From contig JAEMBT020000008.1 in NCBI GenBank assembly GCA_018873245.2, positions 13,875,172 to 13,939,171 of the forward strand: DNA of 64,000 nt, in the 5' to 3' direction. The notes under the pieces were generated by a model. It did no database searches and had not been told where the DNA came from. It saw nothing but the letters and a program-made list of their open reading frames with translations. Source of the DNA: Archegozetes longisetosus. Taxonomy: Eukaryota; Arthropoda; Arachnida; Sarcoptiformes; Trhypochthoniidae. Position 1 is the stretch's first letter. The number at the start of each line of letters is the position of its first letter. Positions 23,552 to 34,070 of this stretch are shown here, piece after piece. The translations under genes and the position numbers were made by a program.

Positions 23552-24223
23552 CAGTCGAGAAATAAAGTCCTTCCTATCAGCTAATCAAAAAATAAATCTT
23601 TTTTCCTTATCAATTTTGATTAGAAGAGAACTATGAGTATGAAGTTCTTATCTTTTGTTATGACATTTTATACTTTTAAATTATTCAAATAGAAAAAACA
23701 GAAAAATGGCATTTTCTTCAATTGCGCGAAGTACAATTTCTAAATTCTTATCTGCCATTATTACCGGTAACACTGATCGCTTAGTAACACACATTACTCC
23801 TATTTGCTTACATATTTAACACAAATTTTCAAAAATGCAAAACCTGTTTGACCAAATCTTTTAGCCCGTTCTTTTAACAGTTTTATAATCTAAAGTTAAA
23901 GCGCGCACGATATCTTTATAATTTCATATCTCTTCCTAATATCATTATGGTTTGATTGCATCCAATTTTCAGTGATTGGCTGACCACTAACTCGATGCAC
24001 ATCTTTAAGTAACTGCATGTTTTGTTTTTATCAAAATGACATGTGCTTTTTAGCAAAAAACGTGCACAAAATGTTTTTCAATACGTTACCAAAAGAGTTC
24101 TTTTCGTAATACTCAACTTTCACTCTTTTGATAATACCGTCTCATATCAGATTAGATAAAAATTTGAAAGTCTTAATTTCTTATCAATTATTTTGTGATG
24201 GGAAGGGCTTTATTTCTTGAGTG
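23552..24223. mobile_element. Tc1/mariner-like MITE nested in the MULE
   Basis: Inverted ends CAGTCGAGAAATAAAGTCCT (left) and, on the other strand, CACTCAAGAAATAAAGCCCT (right), both continuing with TTCC(T/C)ATCA. TA flanks both sides (23550-23551 and 24224-24225). 672 bp, no intact transposase. A minus-strand piece reading QLLKDVHRVSGQPITENWMQ may be residual coding, unassigned. Confidence 0.82.
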
Positions 24224-25401
24224 TAGATTATAATTTCATTGATTAAGTTTAAGCAAATATTGAGATTTCTCTCGGGAACATTGAGACAAACACTTTTCAA
24301 CACAGGTGTTCATTCATAAATAGGTTTTGATTAAAATGATAAGAACTCTCGTACACTAACTATAGCTTCATTTTCGATTTGGTTTTCAATCGATCAACTT
24401 GTCAACTGAAAGACTTTCATTTTTCATTTGTAGTTTTCAATTTAAAGGTAAAAGTTAATTATTAAATTATTTAATTTCTTATTTACAGCTACTTGCCCGT
24501 GAAACACACTTGTTCAATGTTGCCCATGGTCTGCCATTGTTGGGTGTGTACAATGCTATAGCAGAATAGCATTGGCTTCACGGTTCCTGGCGCTGCAGAC
24601 TCTCGAGTCTGAAAAGGGATTTCTGCCGGGACTAGCCCATAGCCAGGATCTCGTCCAGCGTATTCCCCTCCCAGGCTCCCCTTCAGGCACCCTGAGTGAA
24701 GGTATTGTGTTTTTCTGGCCTAAGCTCAATGCAACGCCTGCCCTAACTTTAAACTACGACAAAATGAATTAAATGATAAGATACGATTGATCAGAGTGTT
24801 GGCTGTTTTAAACTTCATGAAAATATGAAAAAACTTAGAATATTCTCACTTAAAAATTAAATTCTATTAAAATTTAATTAATCTAGAAATATAGATTAGG
24901 ATGTTCAGGAACAGATAGAATTGTATTTAATTTTTTAGAATTTCTAATGAAATCCATTTTTTATTATAAATCGAATAATATAATCGTAATTGAATATAAT
25001 TATTTAAACTAAATAACCTAATTAGATCAGTTTTCAATACTGCTTTAATTTTAGAGTTTCGCGAGAAAATCTATGTTAAATGCTTTTTATATCATTAAGT
25101 TATCATCATATCTTACATCCATTTAGTTATATTTTGACTCTATGTTTTAACATATCAATTTTAAAATGAAATAACTTTTTTAGCCCAACAAATTATTTTT
25201 AATTAATTATGTCTAAAGAATAGATTTATTTTCAAGCTTATTCTTTTTTCTGTTGTATCCAAAGCATCGAGAATAATGTTGATAATAAACATTAATGAAC
25301 ATTTTTAATGTACTTTTGAACGTAGAATCCGAATATGCGATTAGTTTTGCTCAAACTATCATAGTTTCTATTCTAGAACATGAAAAATCTATTTTTTTAT
25401 T
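24224..25401. other. MULE interior with a GC-rich 290-bp island
   Basis: The stretch 24487-24755 is much richer in G+C than its surroundings and starts just after a good 3' splice-site-like TTTACAG. On the plus strand it reads LLARETHLFNVAHGLPLLGV, then stops. An open frame at 24572-24772 is unrecognised, and the minus strand is also partly open. It could be captured host or foreign DNA, as MULEs are known to pick up. The remainder is AT-rich and featureless. Confidence 0.35.
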
Positions 25402-25409
25402 CTTTACAT

Positions 25410-25974
25410 AAGAAGTTTTCAAACTGGCTTTTGCGACTCTTCACTGGGCCGCGAAGAGGTCTGGGGAGGGTCGCGAAGAAGTCGAAGAATATTATGAGAA
25501 CTGGGCTGTAAAACTATTTTGATTTATTGAAAGAGAAAAATGATACTTAGACACAATTGAGAGGAAAATGTAACTGTAATGCAAATATTTTCGAGTTCAA
25601 AAATTTATAACTTTATATTACTGCCGAACTGTTTATTCTCTCATGAAATTATGTTGAAATACTACTCATAATAGTGACTAAAATCTGAACAAATTTTAAA
25701 AGCAATTATAAGTTATTTGTTGCCTTTTGCTTCAACTTATTTGTGTGAAACTTCGTTTTCAGCTCTGACTTATTTAAAAAACAAATATAGAACTAAACTC
25801 AATGTAGAAAATGATTTTCGATTAGCTTTAACTAATTTAATGCCTAGGATTGTTACAATTTGTGAATCAAAACAGGCTCATCCTTCTCATTAAATTTTTT
25901 TATATTTTACTGGATCGTAACTTATTTTTTAATACAAAAATGGTCCGCAAGGTATAAAAGTTTGAAAACCACTG
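25410..25974 (+). mobile_element. ZBED/Charlie-type hAT remnant nested in the MULE
   Basis: 565-bp deletion derivative flanked by perfect 8-bp duplications CTTTACAT (25402-25409 and 25975-25982). The right end on the other strand is CAGTGGTTTTCAAACTTT, the classic hAT terminus; the left end has drifted to AAGAAGTTTTCAAACT. It keeps only the transposase C-terminus (about 25694-25893), with the dimerisation block LCETSFSALTYLKNKYRTKL and a tail of the ZBED5/ZBED8-like kind. The front of the gene is missing. Confidence 0.9.
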
Positions 25975-26085
25975 CTTTACATTGCAAAACAATCATGTTT
26001 TATTTATTATGGAAATTTTTCTATTACAGTTCTCAAAAAAATTCAATAGAATTCTAAAATTTTAACAATCTTTTTAGAATTAAAA

Positions 26086-27505
26086 ATGTCATTCGAATTC
26101 ATCAAAAGCCAAAAAGGCCGTGATTTATTGGTTCGAAATGGTTTCACTTTCCGTTTGGAAAAAACCAAACTGGATAAAAAAATTTGAAAATGTACTGAGT
26201 ATCACTCAAAGAAATGCAGTGCACGATGCCACACTATTCAAGATCGTTTAATAGAAATAAGAGATCATAATCATGTTCCCTCTATTTCAAAAATCGAAAC
26301 ACGTCAAGTCATGAATGATATTAAAGAAAAAGCAAAGTCAACAGTCGAGTCGACAGGTCGAATCGTAGCAATAACCACAGCGAATATTCCAAATGCAGTA
26401 GCTGGAAGTTTACCCTCTGTTTCATTGATTAAGCGAACGATTCAGCGATCTAGGAGACAGTCGAACGTTACATTTCCTAATCCAAAAGATTTGACTGAGC
26501 TGGTTCTTCCAATAGAATTTACTAAAACAATCAGAGGGAGCAATTCTAATGTATGATAGTGGTCCAAATAACGACAGAATTTTAATATTCACAACTTATC
26601 AAAATTTGGACTTGATGGCTGACAATACAAATTGGTTTGCTGATGGTACTTTTAGGACAACTCCTCCATTATTTGGACAAATCTACACAATACATGCAAT
26701 TTTCAGAGATAAGGTTATACCAACCGTTTTTGTTTTGATTCCTGATAAAAAAGAAGAATCGTATGATCGAGTCTTTAATGCTTTGAAAAATCTTAGACCA
26801 AATCTTCAACCTGCATCGATTTTAACAGATTTTGAAAAATCTTCCTTGAACGCATTTAAGAGAGCATTTCCTCAAACTGTTCAAAGGGGATGCTTTTTCC
26901 ATTTTAGTCAATGTATTTGGAGAAGAATAGAAGGAAATCCTGCAATTAATAACAGATATAGAACAGACTCCGATTTGGCGCTCCATATAAGACTATTGGC
27001 ATCTCTAGCATTTGTTCCAACTGGTGATATCGTTGAATCATTTGAGGAATTGGTCAATTCTCAATATTTCGAAGATAATTACGATTTAATGAAGTTTGTG
27101 TTCGATTATTTCGAAGATACATGGATTGGCAGACTGAGAGCAACCAGAAATAATAACATTCGAAATGCACCGAAATATCCTCATTCTTTATGGAATTGTT
27201 ATTCGGCTACACTTGAAAATTTGCCAAAAACAAATAATGCTGTCGAGGGCTGGCATAACGCGTTTGCTCAGTTATTAGGCATGAAATATCCATCAATCTG
27301 GAAGTTTATTGATGGTATCAAATATCAGCAGAGTCGTAATGAGTTAGATATTGAACAAATAATTGCCAGACATAACACTCAATCAAGGAAAAGAGTTTAT
27401 AAGGACACTGCATCTAATATTAAATCCATTGTTCAAGACTATGAAGGTACACAAATATTAAATTACTTAAGAGGAATCGCCCAAAATTTTGAATTACAGG
27501 TTTAA
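26086..27505 (+). pseudogene. FLYWCH-finger MULE transposase, nearly complete
   Basis: The start ATG at 26086 leads into a FLYWCH zinc finger (FIKSQKGRDLLVRNGFTFRL, then CTEYHSKKCSARCHT), interrupted by one in-frame TGA where the family has Trp. After a linker, a frame change between about 26510 and 26555 leads to the 26549-27505 frame with the MULE RNase H-like core: WFADGTFRTTP (first Asp), SILTDFEKSS (second Asp), the GCFFHFSQ block with its Cys and His, and NNAVEGWH (catalytic Glu). All three catalytic acids are kept. One stop and one frame change suggest a young copy. The enzyme would bind the TIR arrays and cut the element out. Confidence 0.9.
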
Positions 27506-27756
27506 TTTCAATATTTTACTCTTGAATGTTTAATTTTATCACAACACGTTTATGAAATTTAACTTTAAATTAAAATAACTGATTGAAATATTCATTGTAT
27601 TTCCTCTCAATATTCGACTTTTACTTTTTGTATACTTATTAACTCGATTTACGAATAAATTAGGAGCAACGCTCAAGTAGAAAATATAATTTTTTATTAT
27701 ATATTTTAACACTTTGTAGCTAATATGCACACGTGCTCATTTGTATAATTAATTCG

Positions 27757-28171
27757 AAAAGCAGATGCACAAAGACCTCTAGTGCTAGAGGTCTTAACAA
27801 AAATAACTTTAACTTTACAAGACAATATCATAAATTACGTCCTGTTTTTCCATCTTTAGCATTACTTAATTGAAATTATATCTTTTAATTCGGCTTTTTC
27901 AGTTGAGAAGCAATATAGACCCTTTTTCTACACTATATATTATCCTTATTGTGAATTTTCATAATTTAACCATAACTTAATTGCAATTTTACCGCACTTT
28001 AATCACGAATATATCACTTTTTAAACTCCAATTTAATATTATTCGATTTAAAATAACGTAATATTTATATAATGAACTCATTTTCATGTTTGTGTAGAAA
28101 TTTTTTTATTGATTAATTTTTTTCGTATAATTAAGACTTCTATCGCTAGAGGTTTCTGTACATATGCTTTT
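27757..28171. repeat. Foldback element with 41-bp inverted ends, inside the MULE
   Basis: The arm beginning AAAAGCAGATGCACAAAGAC (27757-27797) recurs inverted at 28131-28171 with about seven mismatches. Each arm contains its own short palindrome around CTAGNGCTAGAG. No flanking duplication was recognised; probably a MITE. Confidence 0.65.
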
Positions 28172-28360
28172 TAGATTTATAATAGGTTAATAAGGCTATC
28201 ACGCGCGGTAACGTTATAAAAATTAGGGGTAAACCCTAATCGATATTACTTATCAAGATAAATCGATTAATATAATATATTTATTAAACGATATCTATCT
28301 GTTTAAAAGTTATGCCCAATTTTTATTTTTATTTATTTTTTGTTCATAATCCATTTACAG

Positions 28361-28517
28361 ATGGGAAGAACTTACTAAGTATCAATTAAAGAGTCAAATC
28401 CATAGAACACTTCGAGACAATTTAATTGATGTAAAATTCTTTGAGCCGCGTCAACTAGCTCATGAAGTTAAGATACTGAATGGAGACTTTTATCATTTTA
28501 TCCTGATAAAAAATTAA
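28361..28517 (+). other. Possible exon remnant, 51 codons, MULE right interior
   Basis: After an acceptor-like CCATTTACAG, a frame reads WEELTKYQLKSQIHRTLRDN, then ... EPRQLAHEVKILNGDFYHF and a stop. Composition looks coding, but I recognise no family. It may be the last exon of the MULE transposase: the 27505 stop is preceded by CAG/GTTTAA, a possible donor. The phase does not fit, however, so either it has decayed or it is a captured fragment. Confidence 0.3.
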
Positions 28518-28817
28518 CGCAAAAAGATTGAAAAAGAGCATAATTATGAATAGCCTATTATCAAACCAATGTTTAAATTGTTTTCAATTGTCTACTTATG
28601 AATGAGCTTCCTTGCTAAGCAGGTCCAGATAATACTCCTATTTATGTATTCCATTAATCATTTTCTACAAATTATTATATCTTTTATTTCCATAAATAAA
28701 TAAAAAATGAACTTATCCTAACAAAATATTTTCAAAGTTATCTTATTTTTGTTAATTTTACTTGGAATGCATATATAAAAAAATCTTGAAACCGAAAAAT
28801 TTTTGTGTAAAGTTTTA

Positions 28818-29016
28818 TATAGGGACATTTTTACAGGTGACATTTTAGTATGGCGACATTATTTACCGGCGACATTTTTTGTATGGCGACATTATTTTCG
28901 GCGACATTTTTTACGGGCGACATTATTTTCGGCGACATTATTGGCGGCAACATTATTGGCGGCGACATTTTTTACCGGCGACATTATTGGTGGCGACATT
29001 TTTGGGGCGACATTTT
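28818..29016. repeat. Right MULE TIR array, about 13 GGCGACATT units
   Basis: Same units as the left array, inverted (GGCGACATTATT and similar every 14-19 bp). The array is longer than the left one, so unit number has changed in at least one end. Confidence 0.88.
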
Positions 29017-29036
29017 GACGTAGAAGCCAGCGTGAC

Positions 29037-29883
29037 ACCGTTACAGAATTAGCTTATTATATAAATAGTTAGTTCTCATTTATTTGAAGTCTATTATTTA
29101 TTTTTAAATAAAATGTACAGGTTAAATAAGTATAAAACAATATTACTTTAGAAGGCAAAGCATACTCTATTTGAGTCCAACCTGACTCTTTGATAGAGAA
29201 TTAGGTAAAGTAAATTGAATTCTTATATTGAGGACCCTGATTTCAATTTACTCATTACTAGAAATACATATTACATGAAAAACTCTACATAAAACATTTA
29301 GTCGAGTTTTTTATGCTTAGATCGAACCCAAGTCACAAAAATAAATGTGACAATATGTTAGAAATAGTTTTCAAAAGATTTATTAAACCAGTCTTAGACT
29401 TATTAAAGAGATTCATCTCAAATGAAAATTGTCTTTTACTTTTTATTCTAGTTTCTCATTCTCTATCAACTTTACTTATTTGAACAAATAAATAGATGAT
29501 CATAAGAGTCTTATTACACTGGAAACTTAACCGTTGATAACAACCAGAGGTGATGCGTTGCGATAACCTGCTTTCCAGACCATAATATCGAAGATATAAA
29601 GAAAATTATATTATAGAATATTGAATACAGTAATCCAAGCTAACTAAAGCCAAATTTAGCAGCGAATTCATGTACATCACAGGAAGATTGACATAGTAGT
29701 AACGCTTATCTTGTTGCTATCACGAATTATTAAGTTTTGAACTGCACATTGAAATGAATATTATTAGGACAGAAGAGCTTCAACTTATATGAATAATTGA
29801 TTGAAACCAAACATAACGAATTCTTAATAAAATCGTATAATGAAAGTTGTTTGGATGTGGTTTTTATCAAATAATTGACTATA
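29037..29883. other. Spacer after the MULE
   Basis: AT-rich, with no gene or repeat recognised. Confidence 0.45.
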
Positions 29884-30975
29884 TGAACGCCTCGATAATA
29901 AAAAAGCCTATCTCGAGTTAACCTCTTTTTCGGATTTTGTTTTAAACATTGAGCTCACATCATACTTTATTCATATAATAAAATTCAATATATGTTTCAA
30001 TGGAAAAAATTTATAAATAATCATGTTTAAAAAACTCCTGATCACAATAGAATTTAATGCTAATCAAATCTAACTTTAAGAGAATGCGCAATCAATTTGT
30101 GTTATGTTCATTATGAACAGTACAATATTGATGATCATTACATAACATCAAAGCTTTAGCTTTTATTTATATCAATTAAGCATTAATCAAGTGTTTTATT
30201 AGGATTTAAAATGTTTAATTCAATCAATAATAAATTGATTCATTTATCTAATGGCTCGCCAAATAAGAGAACTCTTCTTATTCTAATTAATAATGAAATT
30301 AATCAAAAATGAGTGAAAAAGGGAAAAACGCGTTTCACATCCAATATTATGGGAACAAAACAAACAAAAACTTTTAAGAAATTCAGTCAGTATTCAATTA
30401 GATATCATTAACAGATGCATTAATTAATTGACTAATGATTAATCTTATTTAAGGGAAATGAGTACACACGAAAAAGTGGCAAAAAAGTTAAGTGTAAAGA
30501 GTTTACAGAGGTCAAAGTTTGTTGTGATAGAAAGTGTTTTGAGAAAATCCCATTAGAAATACAAATGAAATCTTTCGAACGGTATTTTATGAAAAAATAA
30601 TTAACACCAAAAATAATTTGTTGAAAACTGATTTAGATGAAATCAAAAATTGTATGAAATACATAAAAATAGCCGAAAAATCTACTTTATCTGATAAGAA
30701 AATAAAAGATTTAATGTCATTATTAGACTATTTGGATGTAAAAAACAGAAAATTTTATATTGAATTTTTATCTCAATTTAATTGTAACTCTGAAGAATCA
30801 GATTATTTTGATGAATCTGATCTAGAATATGTTTAATTACACGTTACAAATAATAAATTTCATATTTAAGTTTCAATGAGTTTGATTTTTGTAAACATTT
30901 TTTAACGCAACTTTAAGTGCGTTTTACTCGTTTCAATGCTTTAAGAGATAGGCTTTTTTATTATCGGGGCGTTCA
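29884..30975 (+). mobile_element. 1.1-kb DNA transposon derivative with about 30-bp TIRs and TA flanks
   Basis: The left end TGAACGCCTCGATAATAAAA and the right end, on the other strand, TGAACGCCCCGATAATAAAA continue as AAAGCCTATCTC on both sides. TA lies directly outside each end (29882-29883 and 30976-30977). The long, nearly identical TIRs suggest recent activity. Two short coding pieces remain (30454-30600 and 30618-30836). No catalytic domain is present, so it is a deletion derivative of an autonomous element whose family I cannot name with certainty. Confidence 0.8.
30454..30836 (+). pseudogene. N- and C-terminal remnants of an unidentified transposase
   Basis: The first piece (30454-30600) reads NEYTRKSGKKVKCKEFTEVK, then CCDRKCFEKIPLEIQ, a Cys-rich basic segment like the N-terminal region of some insect transposases. 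The second (30618-30836, different frame) reads LMSLLDYLDVKNRKFYIEFL and ends in an acidic SEESDYFDESDLEYV tail, like the C-terminus of such proteins. The catalytic core is absent between them, consistent with internal deletion. Assignment is by resemblance only. Confidence 0.45.
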
Positions 30976-31306
30976 TATGAGAAAAGGGCAGACATAGTTA
31001 CTTATTGTTGGACTTTAGATATGGGTTCGGATTTCTGCCCGTTGCATCCCCTGAATAGACATTAAGAACATGCTATAGTCATTAACAGAGCCATAGACTA
31101 ATTGCTCTGAAATCCATTGGTTACTAATGGATATATAGACTGATTTCTACGATCACATCAGACGTGAGAAAATATCAGGCTCTAAGATAACAACAGAATC
31201 TACAATCACATCATTTTATAAACAAACAATTTTAGTGACTATAAAAACGAGAAATATTACTCATAAATGTAATTTAGTAAAAATGCCAGATTTTATTACA
31301 CTATAA

Positions 31307-31376
31307 TATTAAGATTACTTCTATAAGATTAAGACTACTTTTATAAGGTTAAGATTATTTCTATAAGATTAAGTTC
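31307..31376. repeat. About 21-bp tandem repeat, 3 units
   Basis: TTCTATAAGATTAAGA(T/C)TA-like units in a row. Confidence 0.75.
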
Positions 31377-33984
31377 ATGGGCTTGTGCCCAACACAAACT
31401 AATGGCCTAAGCATTAAGCTCAGAGCACTAACCATAAAAAATACCATAACGTATTATACAAACTTAAATAAGTTTTATATTTCACGCTTTAATTTTATAC
31501 AATTTGTTTCCAACTTGATTCAGGAAATGTTCGATTCAATACAACTTATTCGTTGAATATGATTTCATTTCTTAAATAAACATTAGGAGCAAAAATGAAA
31601 GTTTAGTTGTAGGAAAGTCTTAAGTAAACATAAAAAGGATTATGAATTAAAAATTAGACATAAATATATTGATAGACAACTAGTTTGTTTTAAAAGAATA
31701 TGCAATCAGGCCTATCTCTATTGTACCTAATAATAGAAAAAATGTTCATCTATTTTCAATTGAGAAACTTTTCATGTTTGATGGCATAGCAATTGTTCAC
31801 TAACGTATAAATAGGAACATGAAACTTTAGATGCAGTGTAAGTAAACTAATGTTTCTAGCTGCAAGTTTAAATACCTTGACAATTATAGTAGCTCAGTTG
31901 CTCAATCACTTCAAATAAGTCTTACCGAGCCTTATTTCTATTTCACTTTTTATTATTATGTTTCATTTTGCTTAATTTCAATTTGACTTCAATAAGCAAG
32001 ACAACATTACTTCAAACAAATCTTAAGTTTTAATGAAAATTCGTAAATAAGTAAAGAATACACGTTGTAAGAAACAAACCATAAAGTAATTTATAAGCCA
32101 CTTATTTGAAGTAAGGAAATGATTACAAGAGTTTATATTAGTAAAAGTGAAGGTTTACAACAGCATCACTAACACTCCGAAGGGTTTAAAGTGTCAAATT
32201 CAATTATTTAACATGTCATGTTTTATTTATAAATAATGATTTATTCCATATTCTGCTAAATACCTCCGAAAAATGTTTGTGTTCTTTAGATATCTAGTCT
32301 TAAGTAAATACTCATCAAATTGACTGAATGTGAAATTTGAAGTTAATTACAGAATTTATTGATTTGAAATCTCGAGTTTGAATACACAATAACGTCATAG
32401 TGATAGACTTTATCTCTGATTGCCGATCAATTATTATTTGCTTTGTTGTTGCAATAAAAACCGAATACGTTTTTCCACATGATTGAGGTTTATGTGGCTT
32501 ATGGTATAATATTATTATCTGACATAAAGATCACATTAATCACCCTCTCTCTATCATTGAGCACATAGTTTTGCTCTAAGCTTATCGTGAACTAATCACA
32601 TTTTAATTGGCCATCGATCTCACTCTCATATATGTACGAATCAAGAATTGTTTTCAAATTTGCACATTTTATGCTTTCAAATTTGGAAATTTCATGCTTT
32701 TAAGCCTATCCGCGAAATCCCTATACTAAAAGTGAAAGTTGCCACAGAAATAGAGCATAATTATGCTATATTTTATGCTTTTTATGTTTTTAGCACTATT
32801 GTTCATCTCTAGAAATATAGAAAAACTATTGTATCAAAATTCCAAAGTAATTGTTTTAATGACTTTGAAATCTAGAACAAAATTACAATTATGTAGTTTT
32901 AAACCATCATATTTCTAGATATGTTTAATTTCAACTTAAACTGTTGCAATTTTCAAATTCAATGCAGATGTTTTCAGAATTTGATGATTTAATTCTCATA
33001 TTATGTTTAATGATTTCAGTGTCTTCTAAGAACTATTATAATAAAAAATGATTGAAGTATTTGAATGAGTAATTACAAGGCGTAAAGTAGAGATGAGGTT
33101 GGGTTTGATTGGGAAAAATAGTTGTTTATTGACCAGAAGGACTAATTAAATGTGGCACGAGGTGACAACACAACAACTTATTGCTGAATGAGAAAATTGA
33201 ATTCTCTAATTGTTCAAATATTTACTAAATTCAATATTTGATGCTTTTCATTAAGTTTCAAGGACTTAATGATCTCGTGCTTCGATTGTTGAATGGTACA
33301 TCAAAGCTTAAGTTACTTTTAACTTTGTGGGCAAATGAGTTAGAAATGGCAAAAGTAAAGGTTAATTCAATGATTGCTGGGGAGGAGACAAATTGATTAT
33401 ATTGTAGAATAAGAAGTAAATGGTTTTAAGAATAAGAAATAAGTAATTTTATATGAAAAAACAATCAAGTAAAGCTGAGGTCCATTTATTTCAATTTTAA
33501 CATGCTTATTTTCTCACACTAAACCAATAACCAATATCTGGCCTAATCAATAGCAACTTTGTCTGGTTCCTAACGATTACTCTAATCGAAGTAAGAATGA
33601 CTAATTAGTACAATTGCTTAACAATAGCTATTATCTTAATACTAAATTGAGTGGCACAACAAATTGTTCTAATTGATTGTATAACTTACTAAATGAGATT
33701 TTGTTTTCACATAAGTGTTGATGAGTTAAAAGGAATGAATGATAGATATAATCGGTTGTGATTGATTGTAGTAATTGTGATAATTAATCAAACTGAATCT
33801 TCTGCAAAAATTCAAGTTAATTAAAGTTTCACCTCGAACTTGCTAACTAATGTCCCATTATTTTCTTACTTTAAAGATAATTAGAGGAAATTTTAAATGA
33901 ATTTTACGAGTTTTATATATGCAAAACATCTAATCTGATAGAAAGGGGTCAATATTAGTGTTGAAAGTAGGTCTTCAAAAGTGA

Positions 33985-34070
33985 AACATCTTATGTAGTA
34001 CTAAAGATCTTGTATGGTACTGAAGATCTTCTTGTATAGTACTGAAGATTTTATGTAGTACTGAATCGAT
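33985..34070. repeat. About 19-22-bp tandem repeat, 4 units
   Basis: Imperfect copies of ATCTTATGTAGTACTGAAG. Confidence 0.75.

Larger units (their letters stand above)
21998..29027 (+). mobile_element. 7.0-kb Mutator-like element (MULE) with 9-bp target duplication
   Basis: The terminal sequence GCTTCTAGGTCAAAATGTCG at the left matches, on the other strand, GCTTCTACGTCAAAATGTCG at the right. Directly outside lie identical 9-mers CAGCGTGAC (21989-21997 and 29028-29036), the target duplication size typical of Mutator elements. Both TIRs are built of tandem GTCGCC-containing units. The interior encodes a FLYWCH-MULE transposase (26086-27505). Later insertions sit inside: a Tc1/mariner-like MITE (23552-24223), a ZBED-type hAT remnant (25410-25974) and a foldback (27757-28171). 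Without them the element would be about 5.4 kb. Confidence 0.93.

Noticed and set aside
28803-29018. Open frame of WRHYF/ATFF repeats
   Set aside because: A translation of the MULE TIR array, not a gene.
31886-31905. tRNA A-box-like TAGCTCAGTTG
   Set aside because: No B box or cloverleaf follows within tRNA length.
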